From NCBI GenBank assembly GCA_036494815.1, contig DASXNV010000092.1:1-50223 (forward strand): a stretch of DNA of 50,223 nucleotides. The letters are read 5' to 3'. The notes beneath the pieces are model-generated. The model did not search any database and was not told the DNA's origin. It saw only the letters and a list, made by a program, of their open reading frames with translations. Positions 15,392 through 23,284 of this stretch are shown piece after piece. The position numbers and the translations under genes are program-made. The stretch is from Poindextera sp036494815. Its GTDB lineage: Bacteria > Pseudomonadota > Alphaproteobacteria > Caulobacterales > Caulobacteraceae. Position 1 is the first letter of the stretch. Every line of letters starts with the position of its first letter.

Positions 15392-16744
15392 CTAAGGCTG
15401 CTCGCTAAGGGGTGCGCCGACGGCGAGTTCGAGGGCGATGGTCTGTTCGGCCAGGCTCTGGTCGAGAGCGACCAGGGCCAGTTGCTTGTCGGTGACGCTC
15501 TGGCGAGCCGTATCGCCGGCGGCCTGGGCGATGTCGCCGCGCGCCACGGCCGCCTGGATTCGGTCGGCGATCCGGGTCAGCGGCTCAACCTGGGCCGCCA
15601 TCTCGTCGCGCTGGCGGCGGGCGATAGCCAGGCCAGCCACCAGGTCGGCGATATCGGCGCGCGTGGCGAACACTCGCGCAGCGTATTCGGCCCTCAACTG
15701 CTCACGGGTGGCGCGGGCGATGGCGATACCGCCGGCGTTGCGGTTCCACACCGGCAGGGTGAAGTTGACCGACGGCCCCAGGGTCTGGTTGCCGGTGGTG
15801 TCCTGGGCGCGGGTGACGGTCAGCTGCAGATTGGGAAACTGGTCCATCACCGCCTTGCGCGTGGTCGCCTCCTGGCTGTTATAGCCGGCCTCCAGGGCGC
15901 GCAGGTCGAGGCGTTCGGCGCGCGCCCAGGCGAACAGAGCCTCACCGTCCAGGGCGACAACCTGTGGGGAGGCGGCGGCGATGCGGATCTCGGTGTCCGG
16001 CCTCACGCCCAGCAGGCGGTTGAGGTCATGGCGGGCGGTGTCCAGGTCGCGTTCAGCCTGGCGGGCCTTGTCCGACGCGTCGGAGGCGGCGATGCGGCGC
16101 GCCTCCACCTCGTCGGCCTTTTCGTCACCGCGGGCGGCGGCCTCCAGCACGCGGGCCAGCATGGTTTCGGTGGCTGCTCGGGTCTGTTCGTCCAGGGCGT
16201 GGGCCTGGGTCAGGCCGGCGATGCGGGCGGCCAGCAGGTGCGCCTGGCCCGCCGTCTGCCATTCCTGCCAGGCTAGGTCGAGCCGCACCTGGTCGCGGGC
16301 GGCGCGGGCGATCCGGCGGCTCACCTGGCGCGTGCGCAGGGCGTTCAGGTCGAGGGCGATCTGACCGGTGAAGGCGTTGTCGGTGTCAGGGCCGGATAGG
16401 AGCTGGTCGGTCCCAAAGGTCAGGCTGGGATCGGGCAGCAGGCCGGCGTCGAACACCTGGGCGTCCGCCACCTTGGCCTTGACCCGCGCCGCCTTCAGGT
16501 CGGGATTGGTGATCACCGCGATCAGGCCCAGCGCCTCGGGCGTCAGGGGCCTGTCGAGATCGATGGAAACTGGCTTCAACCGTGGATGCGACAGGCGCTC
16601 GGCTCGCGCGCCGGCGGCGTGCAGATCGGGCTGGGCCAGGGCGGCGTCCGCCTCGCTGTTCAGGGGCGCGGGCCGATAGACCGCGCAGCCGCTCAAGCAG
16701 AGCGCAAACGCCATGGCGGCGACCGGAGCCGTCGGCGATCTCAA
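15392..16744 (-). CDS. Outer-membrane efflux lipoprotein (TolC/OprM family)
   Basis: A 450-residue outer-membrane factor with lipobox CLSGC and two OEP repeats (about residues 70-265 and 280-445), including the typical NPDLKAARVKAKVADAQ and a second-half helix around AQAAGDTARQSVTDKQ. It forms the exit duct of the tripartite pump. The start is a TTG at 16742-16744: it has AAGGA seven bases upstream and gives a proper lipoprotein signal with an arginine in the n-region, while the next ATG (16714) would leave only nine residues before the lipid cysteine. It is the first gene of the RND operon. A GTCAG-N6-GTCAG box lies about 50 bases upstream. Confidence 0.92.
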   Translation of the reverse strand: MRSPTAPVAAMAFALCLSGCAVYRPAPLNSEADAALAQPDLHAAGARAERLSHPRLKPVSIDLDRPLTPEALGLIAVITNPDLKAARVKAKVADAQVFDAGLLPDPSLTFGTDQLLSGPDTDNAFTGQIALDLNALRTRQVSRRIARAARDQVRLDLAWQEWQTAGQAHLLAARIAGLTQAHALDEQTRAATETMLARVLEAAARGDEKADEVEARRIAASDASDKARQAERDLDTARHDLNRLLGVRPDTEIRIAAASPQVVALDGEALFAWARAERLDLRALEAGYNSQEATTRKAVMDQFPNLQLTVTRAQDTTGNQTLGPSVNFTLPVWNRNAGGIAIARATREQLRAEYAARVFATRADIADLVAGLAIARRQRDEMAAQVEPLTRIADRIQAAVARGDIAQAAGDTARQSVTDKQLALVALDQSLAEQTIALELAVGAPLSEQP

Positions 16745-16793
16745 GATTCTGTCCTTGTGAATTCAACCATGGTGCAAGCCATGCCATCGCAGC

Positions 16794-16809
16794 CTGACGC
16801 CTATCTGAC
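16794..16809 (-). promoter_or_regulatory. GTCAG-N6-GTCAG box upstream of the RND operon
   Basis: On the minus strand two exact GTCAG direct repeats are spaced 11 bp apart, one helical turn, about 50 bases before the TTG start of the outer-membrane factor. The same box occurs at 18849-18864 next to response regulator 2. It is a candidate binding site of that regulator. Confidence 0.55.
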
Positions 16810-16814
16810 AGCCG

Positions 16815-18161
16815 CTAACCCAACTGGCGGCGCAATCGCACCTCCACCTTCGTCGGCGCCGCGAACCGCGCGTCTCCGCCGTGATTGCGGGCGGTCTGGC
16901 GCACAATGGCCAGGCCCAGGCCCGCACCGGGCGAGGCGCCGTCAGCCTTGTGAAAACGTTCGAACATGGCTTCTTCCTGCCCGGCCGCGAGGCCGGCGCC
17001 TTGGTCCGACACCGCCAGCACGACCTCATCCGCCTCGGCGGCCAACTCGACCAGGATCATGCCACGGCCGTGGGTCAGGGCGTTGTCGATCAGGGCGAAC
17101 AGCATCTCACGCAACTCGCCGGGCTCGCCGCGCAGACTGATCGCGTCGTCCGGCGCCGTCACTTCGATGGTTCGCTCGTCGCCCTCCAGCCGGGGTGAAA
17201 ACGCCGCCGCGGCCTCTCGCGCCAGACGGGTCAGGTTGACGTCCTGGATCGCGCGGAACGGTCGCGCCCGGTCCGCCCGCGACAGGGTCAAAAGCCCGGT
17301 GACCACCCGGGACAACTCGGCCAGGTCGCCCCGCACGTCCGGCCAGTCGATGTGTCCGCCCTGCTCCGCCCGCTGCAGCCTGAGGTCCAGTACGGCCAGC
17401 GGCGTCCGCAAGGCGTGAGCGGCTTCGGCGGTGAAGCGTTTTTCGTTGGCATAGGCGGCGGCGACCCGCTCCAGAGCCTGGTTGACGGCCTCGGCCATGG
17501 GGCGGATCTCAGCCGGCAAACCGGCGGCGGTGAGCCGCGCCTCAGGATGATCGGGTCCGATCAGAGACGCCTCGCGCGCGGCCAGCCCCAGTGGCCGCAG
17601 ACTCCAGGCCGCCACCATCCAGACGGCGATCAGGCCGGCGACGGCGAAAACCGCAAACACCACCCCGGGGATGAAGTCCGCCCACCTCTGCGCCGCGCTC
17701 TGGTCGACCCGTCCGGGGTTGCTGCGCCCGACCACGAGCACAAAGCCATGGGGCGCCCGCGCCGCCGCCGCCAGATCCTGATCCGGCCCCACCAGCCTGA
17801 CCGAGGAAACGCCCTCGCCGGCGCCCAGCGGAATCGGCGCCAGGGCCTGATCCAGGTTGGGCGAGCGCGCAATGACGCGGCCCGCGCCGTCATAGAGGGT
17901 GTAGTAGGCCGCGCCGGGCCGCGAATAGGCCCGCCGCCACGGCTCGCCAAGCTTGACCGAGCTCAGCCGACCAGCCTTGTCGAACCGCATGCCCTGGATA
18001 TAGGCCTGCGCCTGGGTCGACAGGCTGGAGTCCTCGACCAGCTCGTCCGGCTGGCGCGAATGTCGCCGCAGCTCAAAAGTCATGGCCGCGCCGCCGATCA
18101 GGGCGACCAGCAGCATGGCGGCGATCAGGCGCGCGCGAAGACTGCCCCCGGTGCTCAACAT
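16815..18161 (-). CDS. Sensor histidine kinase (system 2)
   Basis: A 448-residue sensor kinase. Two membrane segments (about residues 10-29 and 164-187) enclose a periplasmic domain. The cytoplasmic part has a HAMP-like linker, the H-box KRFTAEAAHALRTPLAV with phosphoacceptor H249, N-box ALIDNALTH, G1-like SDQGAGLAAGQ and G2 GAGLGLAIVRQTA. It resembles QseC/TctE-type kinases. Its ATG shares one base with the regulator's stop (TGATG), so the pair is coupled. It lies directly upstream of the RND operon on the same strand (71 bases), so one transcript through all five genes is possible in addition to the operon's own promoter. Confidence 0.93.
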   Translation of the reverse strand: MLSTGGSLRARLIAAMLLVALIGGAAMTFELRRHSRQPDELVEDSSLSTQAQAYIQGMRFDKAGRLSSVKLGEPWRRAYSRPGAAYYTLYDGAGRVIARSPNLDQALAPIPLGAGEGVSSVRLVGPDQDLAAAARAPHGFVLVVGRSNPGRVDQSAAQRWADFIPGVVFAVFAVAGLIAVWMVAAWSLRPLGLAAREASLIGPDHPEARLTAAGLPAEIRPMAEAVNQALERVAAAYANEKRFTAEAAHALRTPLAVLDLRLQRAEQGGHIDWPDVRGDLAELSRVVTGLLTLSRADRARPFRAIQDVNLTRLAREAAAAFSPRLEGDERTIEVTAPDDAISLRGEPGELREMLFALIDNALTHGRGMILVELAAEADEVVLAVSDQGAGLAAGQEEAMFERFHKADGASPGAGLGLAIVRQTARNHGGDARFAAPTKVEVRLRRQLG

Positions 18162-18844
18162 CAGGTCTCGACCTCCGCCCGCAGCACGTAGCCGATGCCC
18201 CGGCGCGTCTCGACCCGCACTCCGGCCCCGGCCTCCTCCAGCGCGCGGCGCAAACGCGAGACCGCCGCCTCCAGGGCGTTGGGTGTGACCATCTGGTCAT
18301 AGCCGTAGAGCCGCTCTTCCAGAACGTCGCGCACGACGATCCGCCCCCGCGCCGCCAGCAGGGTCTCCAGCACCAGGGTCTCGCGCCGCCGCAGGTCTAG
18401 CGGACGGCCATCGATCCGCGCCTCACGGGAGATGGTGTCAAACGAGAGCCGCCCCAGCCCCATCTCGACCTCGGCCCGCACACCCGGGCGGCGCAGGACG
18501 GCGCGCAGGCGGGCCTGCAGTTCGTCCAGGTCGAAAGGCTTGGCCAGATAGTCGTCGGCGCCGGCGTTCAGTCCGTCGATGCGATCGGCCAGGCTGTCAC
18601 GGGCGGTGAGAATCAGGGCCGGCGGCGCCGGCTTGCCGCCCCGCCCCCGCGCGGCGAGCAGGCTCAGCCCGTCGCCGTCCGGCAGGCCCAGGTCTAGGAT
18701 CATGGCGTCATAGACGCCGATATCTAGAGCCGCGCGCGCGGCCTCCACCGAGCCCACGTCATCAACCACAAAGCCGTTCTCAGCCAGATAGGCGGCGGTC
18801 ATGCTCCGCATCGCCTCATGATCTTCAATCAGCAGGATTCGCAT
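18161..18844 (-). CDS. OmpR-family response regulator (system 2)
   Basis: A 227-residue regulator with receiver domain (IEDHE acidic patch, phosphoacceptor D51 in MILDLGLPDG, T in LILTARD, lysine in YLAKPF) and winged-helix domain (DLRRRETLVLETLLAA, PNALEAAVSRLRRALEEAG, ETRRGIGYVL). It belongs to the TctD/QseB branch. The ATG at 18842-18844 has no clear ribosome site. It is divergent from the second YncE-like gene over a 97-bp gap that contains a GTCAG-N6-GTCAG box; the same box precedes the RND operon, so autoregulation and control of both neighbours are likely. Confidence 0.93.
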   Translation of the reverse strand: MRILLIEDHEAMRSMTAAYLAENGFVVDDVGSVEAARAALDIGVYDAMILDLGLPDGDGLSLLAARGRGGKPAPPALILTARDSLADRIDGLNAGADDYLAKPFDLDELQARLRAVLRRPGVRAEVEMGLGRLSFDTISREARIDGRPLDLRRRETLVLETLLAARGRIVVRDVLEERLYGYDQMVTPNALEAAVSRLRRALEEAGAGVRVETRRGIGYVLRAEVET

Positions 18845-18848
18845 GGGT

Positions 18849-18864
18849 GTCAGGGCGCCGTCAG
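18849..18864 (+). promoter_or_regulatory. GTCAG-N6-GTCAG box between regulator 2 and yncE-like gene
   Basis: Two exact GTCAG repeats 11 bp apart lie in the 97-bp divergent gap, identical in geometry to the box at 16794-16809. Candidate site for the OmpR-family regulator encoded beside it. Confidence 0.55.
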
Positions 18865-18941
18865 ATTCGCCGCGCAGTCTGACTGTCTCGCTGGCTCAAT
18901 CAAGCCAGCCCCTTTATCAAGAAGACCCAGAGGAAACCACC

Positions 18942-19958
18942 ATGACGCCGAGCCGCCGCCTTCGTTCGCTGGGCCTGGGCCTGATCGCCGCCACCGGCCT
19001 GGCCGCCTCGGCCCACGCCGCGCCCGGCTACGCCGTGGTCGACCGCATCGCCATTCCGGACGGCGGCTTCGACTATGCCAGTTTCGACTCCGTCCATCGC
19101 CGGCTCTATGTCAGCCGCGCCGACGGCGTCACCGCCATCGACGTGGACAGCAAGGCCGTCACCGGCAAGCTCGCCGGGGCGGGCCGCACCCATGAAAGCC
19201 TGGTGTTGGACGGCGGCGCGACCCTGCTGGTCACGGACAGCACCTCCAACAGCGCCCACCTGATCGACGCCATGAGTGGCAAGGCTCTGGGTGAAATTCC
19301 CGCCGGCAAGAAGCCCGACGCCGCTGTGCTCGACCCCGCCACCGGCCTGGCCGTGATCATGAACGGCGCCAGCGGCGACCTGACCCTGGTGGACGCAGCG
19401 TCGCACAAGACGGTCGGCTCCATCGCCGTCGGTGGCGCGCTGGAGTTCGCCGCCCCCACGGATGGCGGCAAGCTCTATGTCAATATCGAGGACCAGAACC
19501 AAATCGTCGCCGTCGACCTCAAGGCCCGCAAGGTGGTCGGCCGCTATCCGCTGAAGGGCTGCGATGAGCCTAGCGGTTTGGCCTACGCCCCCGGCACCGG
19601 GGTGTTGATCTCGGCCTGCTCCAACAATGTGGCCAAGGTTATCCGCGCCTCGGACGGCGCCGACCTGGCGACCCTGGCCATCGGCAAGGGCCCTGACGCG
19701 GTGATCTATGACGCCCAGCGCAAACTGGCCTTCATCCCCTGTGGCCGCGACGGCGTGCTGGAAGTGGTGGCGGTCAAGAGCGCCAGCGACATCAAGATCG
19801 TGGCGACGATCAAGACCCAGCCCGGCGCGCGCACCGGCGCCCTGGACCCCAAGACCGGCAAGCTCTACCTGCCGACCGCCAAATACAACCTGGCCGCCGG
19901 CGGCCGGCCGACCCCGACGCCGGGCACATTCGAGGTGCTGGTGGTCGCGCCGAACTAA
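18942..19958 (+). CDS. YncE-like periplasmic beta-propeller protein (paralogue 2)
   Basis: A 338-residue exported propeller, signal peptide ending AASAHAAPG. Its blades match paralogue 1 closely, for example FDYASFDSVHRRLYVSRADG, LLVTDSTSNSAHLIDAMSG, AVGGALEFAAPTDGGKLYV and FIPCGRDGVLEVVAV. The start at 18942 has AGGAAA upstream; the frame extends to 18843 but that would cross the regulator's control region. Each paralogue stands next to an OmpR-type two-component system, so they probably answer to related signals. Function is unknown; a periplasmic scaffold or metal/haem-binding role is only a guess. Confidence 0.9.
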   Translation: MTPSRRLRSLGLGLIAATGLAASAHAAPGYAVVDRIAIPDGGFDYASFDSVHRRLYVSRADGVTAIDVDSKAVTGKLAGAGRTHESLVLDGGATLLVTDSTSNSAHLIDAMSGKALGEIPAGKKPDAAVLDPATGLAVIMNGASGDLTLVDAASHKTVGSIAVGGALEFAAPTDGGKLYVNIEDQNQIVAVDLKARKVVGRYPLKGCDEPSGLAYAPGTGVLISACSNNVAKVIRASDGADLATLAIGKGPDAVIYDAQRKLAFIPCGRDGVLEVVAVKSASDIKIVATIKTQPGARTGALDPKTGKLYLPTAKYNLAAGGRPTPTPGTFEVLVVAPN

Positions 19959-19972
19959 AGGCTCTAAGTCGC

Positions 19973-19995
19973 CTGGCGGACGTCCTCGTCGCCAG
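19973..19995. terminator. Weak stem-loop between convergent genes
   Basis: Perfect 6-bp arms CTGGCG and CGCCAG with an 11-base loop, followed by TTTG on the plus strand, lie 15 bases after the YncE-like gene and before the convergent hydrolase. It could act as a terminator for the plus-strand gene; the U-run is poor. Confidence 0.35.
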
Positions 19996-20021
19996 TTTGA
20001 AGCCCTAACCGCCGTCCTGGA

Positions 20022-20798
20022 TCAGGGGTTAGGCCGCGCCTCCCGCGCCGCCGTCTCGATCAAGGCGGCGACCTCCTGCGGATGCGAGCGATAGACCGAG
20101 TGGCTGGCGCCGGCGACCTCCACCACTTTTCGACTTTTGGCGCGGGCGGCATACATCCGCTCCAGATCAGGGCTGATGATATGGTCCGCGCCTGCGACCA
20201 TGTACCAGCTCGGCTTGACCTTCCAGGCCGGATCGGTGATCGGCGTCGAGAACACCTTGGCGGCTGTCAGTCCTTGGGAGCGCGCCTCGAAGGCGGCCTC
20301 CCTGGCCGGCAGGTCTGCGGCGAATTCTGCAGGATAGCGGGCCGGATCGATCTGGGTGTAGCCCTGCCCGGCCGCGACGATCGCGCTACGGCCGATGGCG
20401 GGAAAGCGCTTGCCGTTGCCGCTCTCCGTCTCCCCTTCGTCTGGGGCATGGGCGGCGATATAGACCAGCCCTGCGACGCGCGAGTCGTTCCCCGCCTCGG
20501 TGATGATCGCCCCGCCATAGCTGTGACCGACCAGGATGACGGGTCCATCCTGCTGGTCTAGCACCCGGCGGGTTGCGGTGACGTCGTCTTCGAGGCCGGT
20601 CAAAGGCTCCTGGACGATGCTGGCGCGATAGCCGTCACGGGTCAGGATGTCATAAACGGGGCGCCATCCTGAGCCGTCGACAAAGGCCCCGTGCACCAGG
20701 ACGATGTTCTTGATCGGTGCGGCCGAGGCGGCGGAGGCGGCGACGGCGGCCAAGGCTGCGGCGACGAGCGTCGACGCCAGGTGGTGGTGGGATTTCAT
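20022..20798 (-). CDS. Secreted alpha/beta hydrolase
   Basis: A 258-residue exported alpha/beta-fold hydrolase of the salicylate-esterase-like group. The signal peptide ends ASAASAAP. Then come the oxyanion strand KNIVLVHGAFVDGSGW, the nucleophile elbow ILVGHSYGGAI (Ser in GHSYG), an acid in the region MVAGADHIISPD, and the catalytic His in VEVAGASHSVYRSHP. It should cleave an ester or amide in the periplasm, substrate unknown. The start at 20796-20798 is preceded by AAGGAAC; a longer frame to 20957 has no signal-like start. It is downstream of the SBF-like transporter on the same strand (79 bases). Confidence 0.9.
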   Translation of the reverse strand: MKSHHHLASTLVAAALAAVAASAASAAPIKNIVLVHGAFVDGSGWRPVYDILTRDGYRASIVQEPLTGLEDDVTATRRVLDQQDGPVILVGHSYGGAIITEAGNDSRVAGLVYIAAHAPDEGETESGNGKRFPAIGRSAIVAAGQGYTQIDPARYPAEFAADLPAREAAFEARSQGLTAAKVFSTPITDPAWKVKPSWYMVAGADHIISPDLERMYAARAKSRKVVEVAGASHSVYRSHPQEVAALIETAAREARPNP

Positions 20799-20877
20799 GG
20801 TCAGGTTCCTTTCGAAGACCAATGGAGGATGGGGTGAGAGGAGAGAGGGGGAGCCGGGTCGCGCTCGGTTGCGGGGA

Positions 20878-21912
20878 TCAGGCCTCGTCGCCAACCAGGG
20901 TGGCGGCGGATAGGGAATGAGGGCGGTCACTGGCCGGTTGATCGCTGCGGGCCGCATAGCGCCGAGCCAGGGTGGCGCAGACGAACAGCTGCGCCTGGTG
21001 GAAGATCATCAGTGGCAGGACGATCAGGCCTATGGCGTGGCCGGCGAACAGGATGTTGGCCATGGGGATCCCGGCGGCCATGCTCTTCTTCGACCCGCAG
21101 AACACAATGGCGATCTCGTCCTCGGTCGAGAAGCCCAGGCGGCGGCTCACCAGCGTCGTGGTGGTGATGACTATCCCCAGCACAATCAGGTCCAGGGCCA
21201 GGACGGCGACGAGGTCGGCGATCGACAGCGCCTTCCAAACCCCCGCCGCCGTGCCGGCGCTGAAGGCCGCATAGACGATCAGCAGGATCGAGCCGCGGTC
21301 CACCACCGCCGTGAGGGTCGGATGACGCAGCAGCCATGCGCCGATCCAGGGGCGCGCCATCTGCCCCAAGGCGAAGGGCGCCAGGATCTGGACCGCGATA
21401 TCGCCCAGGGCGCCGGCGGACAGCCCGCCATGGGCCGGCAAGATCAGGGACACCAGGATCGGCGAGATCGCGACCCCCAGCATGTTCGACAGCGAAGCGC
21501 TGCATAGCGCCGCCGGCACGTTGCCGCGGGCGATCGAGGTGAAGGCGATGGAGGACTGCACCGTGGAGGGCAGCGCGCACAGGAACACAAGGCCGGTGGC
21601 GACGTCGGGCGGCAGATGCGGTCCGGCGAGCACTCCCACCGCCAATCCGACGATCGGGAACAGCATGAAGGTGCTGGCGAAGACCAGCGACTGGAGTCGC
21701 CAGTGGGTGACGCCGGCCCAGATCGCTGACGGTGAAAGCCGCGCGCCATAGAGGAAGAACAGCAACGCCACCGCGCTGGTGACGCCGCCGTCGGCGGCGC
21801 CGCGAGCCTCGCCGCGCGCCGGAAACGCGAAGCCCAGCGCCACTGTGGCCAGCAGCATCAGCAGATAGGGGTCGACGGGCAGACGGGCGATGGCGTTGCG
21901 CAGCGTGTTCAT
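20878..21912 (-). CDS. Bile acid:sodium symporter-like (SBF-like) transporter
   Basis: A 344-residue integral membrane protein with about ten hydrophobic segments, matching the SBF-like family related to bile acid:sodium symporters. Family marks are the N-terminal LPVDPYLLMLLATVALGFAFPA, the first-repeat LVFLCALPSTVQSSIAFTSI with its conserved crossing-helix prolines and serines, and the second-repeat EIAIVFCGSKKSMAAGIPMA. It probably moves an organic anion together with sodium; the substrate is unknown. It is divergent from a LysR regulator over 91 bases, the usual arrangement for LysR control. Confidence 0.9.
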   Translation of the reverse strand: MNTLRNAIARLPVDPYLLMLLATVALGFAFPARGEARGAADGGVTSAVALLFFLYGARLSPSAIWAGVTHWRLQSLVFASTFMLFPIVGLAVGVLAGPHLPPDVATGLVFLCALPSTVQSSIAFTSIARGNVPAALCSASLSNMLGVAISPILVSLILPAHGGLSAGALGDIAVQILAPFALGQMARPWIGAWLLRHPTLTAVVDRGSILLIVYAAFSAGTAAGVWKALSIADLVAVLALDLIVLGIVITTTTLVSRRLGFSTEDEIAIVFCGSKKSMAAGIPMANILFAGHAIGLIVLPLMIFHQAQLFVCATLARRYAARSDQPASDRPHSLSAATLVGDEA

Positions 21913-21967
21913 GACGACGTCCTCGAACTGTGGTCGAGGAGTTAGGTCGACGGCTAGAAATGCACAA

Positions 21968-21995
21968 TTGCGATGTCCCCGATAACGGTTATCAT
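21968..21995 (+). promoter_or_regulatory. lysR promoter with overlapping GATAAC-G-GTTATC palindrome
   Basis: A -35 TTGCGA (21968-21973), 16-bp spacer and -10 TATCAT (21990-21995) place transcription start at or next to the ATG at 22004. A perfect 13-bp inverted repeat (21981-21993) overlaps the -10, as expected of a LysR autoregulatory site. Confidence 0.5.
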
Positions 21996-22003
21996 GATTT
22001 GTG

Positions 22004-22891
22004 ATGACAAGATCACAGATTCATCCTGATCTCCTGCGCTCCTACGCCGCCATTTCCGAGGCTGGGTCGTTTACGGGCGCGGCGCGGCTGCTGGGTCTTC
22101 GGCAGTCGACTGTCAGTCAGCATGTCAAGCGATTGGAGGAGATCACGCGCCGCCGACTGCTGGACCGCGACACTCATCGAGTGCGGATCACCCCCGATGG
22201 CGAGGTGATGCTCGACCTTGCCCACAGGGTGCTGGAGGCGCAGGACCGGATGGCCCGATTTCTGTTTGGCGCCCCGCTGCGAGGACGCCTTCGCTTCGGC
22301 GCCTCGGAAGATTTCGTGCTCTCAGCCCTCCCGGACGTGCTGGCTTCGTTCGTGCGCCGTCACCCGGAAGTCGACATCGAGCTGACCGCCGGCCTGAGCG
22401 CGGATCTCCATGATCGGTTCGATGTGGGGGAATTGGACTTCCTGTTCGTCAAGCGCCGGGTCGGCGACCGACGCGGCCTCGTCGCCTGGCGAGAGCCGAT
22501 CGCCTGGATCGCCCGTTCCGACTACCGGGTCGATGCGGACACGGCGCTGCCATTGCTGCTCTATCCCTCGCCAAGCGTCACGCGCGCGCTGGCGCTCGAG
22601 ACCCTCGATTCCGCCAGTCGGCCTTGGCGCGTCGCGTTCACCAGCGGCAGTCTGACCGGTCTGAGCGCGGCGGCTCGGGCGGGCATCGGTGTCATGCCGC
22701 ACTCGATCAAGCTGCTCCCGCCCGGACTGGCCGCGCTGGCGCCGACGCCCAACCTGCCACAGTTGCCGGACATCGAGTTCGTCATCGTCGGCCCTGGCGG
22801 CCGCAATCCCGTGGCGGAGGCGCTGACGGCGGCGATTCAGAGCTGGGCTGCGTTCGGGCGCACCACAGCGCCGCAGAAGGCTGGCGAGTGA
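22004..22891 (+). CDS. LysR-family transcriptional regulator
   Basis: A 295-residue LysR regulator: N-terminal winged helix (DLLRSYAAISEAGSFTGAAR, then the recognition helix RQSTVSQHVKRLEEITRR) and a periplasmic-binding-fold effector domain (RGRLRFGASEDFVLSALPDVL to the end). The ATG at 22004 directly follows an in-frame GTG at 22001; either may be used, and no ribosome site is visible, fitting a leaderless transcript. It faces the SBF-like transporter gene divergently, so that transporter and the hydrolase behind it are the likely targets. Confidence 0.92.
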   Translation: MTRSQIHPDLLRSYAAISEAGSFTGAARLLGLRQSTVSQHVKRLEEITRRRLLDRDTHRVRITPDGEVMLDLAHRVLEAQDRMARFLFGAPLRGRLRFGASEDFVLSALPDVLASFVRRHPEVDIELTAGLSADLHDRFDVGELDFLFVKRRVGDRRGLVAWREPIAWIARSDYRVDADTALPLLLYPSPSVTRALALETLDSASRPWRVAFTSGSLTGLSAAARAGIGVMPHSIKLLPPGLAALAPTPNLPQLPDIEFVIVGPGGRNPVAEALTAAIQSWAAFGRTTAPQKAGE

Positions 22892-23284
22892 GGTCGTAGG
22901 GCTGCCCAGTCCTGGGGCGCCGCGGAGCGAGCGCCGACGTCGACCAAATGGGTCTGCCGATTCAGCCTGTCCACCCAGCGACCCCATCCGACCCGCGTCT
23001 TTACCAACCTCACAGGCTTCACCTCAGGGGCGTGGCGTCGCGAGCGTCTTTCATAGATCACGCGGCGCAGCGCAGCAGTCTAGAATCTGATCACGGTCAG
23101 CGACCGCCTCACCCAGCCTTCTTGGCGCATGAGCCATAGTTCGCCGCACAAGATGCGCCGCCGGATGTCGGCTTTCGCAGTCGATAGATGGGCACAGAAA
23201 TGCAGCAGCTCTGTCTGCCATTCGCGAGCCCCGTGCCCTGGTCCGCGGCTTCGCCAACGGCGTTGCCGACCTCGCCACCTCAAA
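22892..23284. other. Gap of 393 bases between lysR and the TPR gene
   Basis: No gene, tRNA or repeat was recognised. On the minus strand an open frame ending at 23080 gives a plausible but unrecognised C-terminal segment (about 23080-23235) that is in a different frame from the TPR gene; it may be chance or a remnant. Confidence 0.4.
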
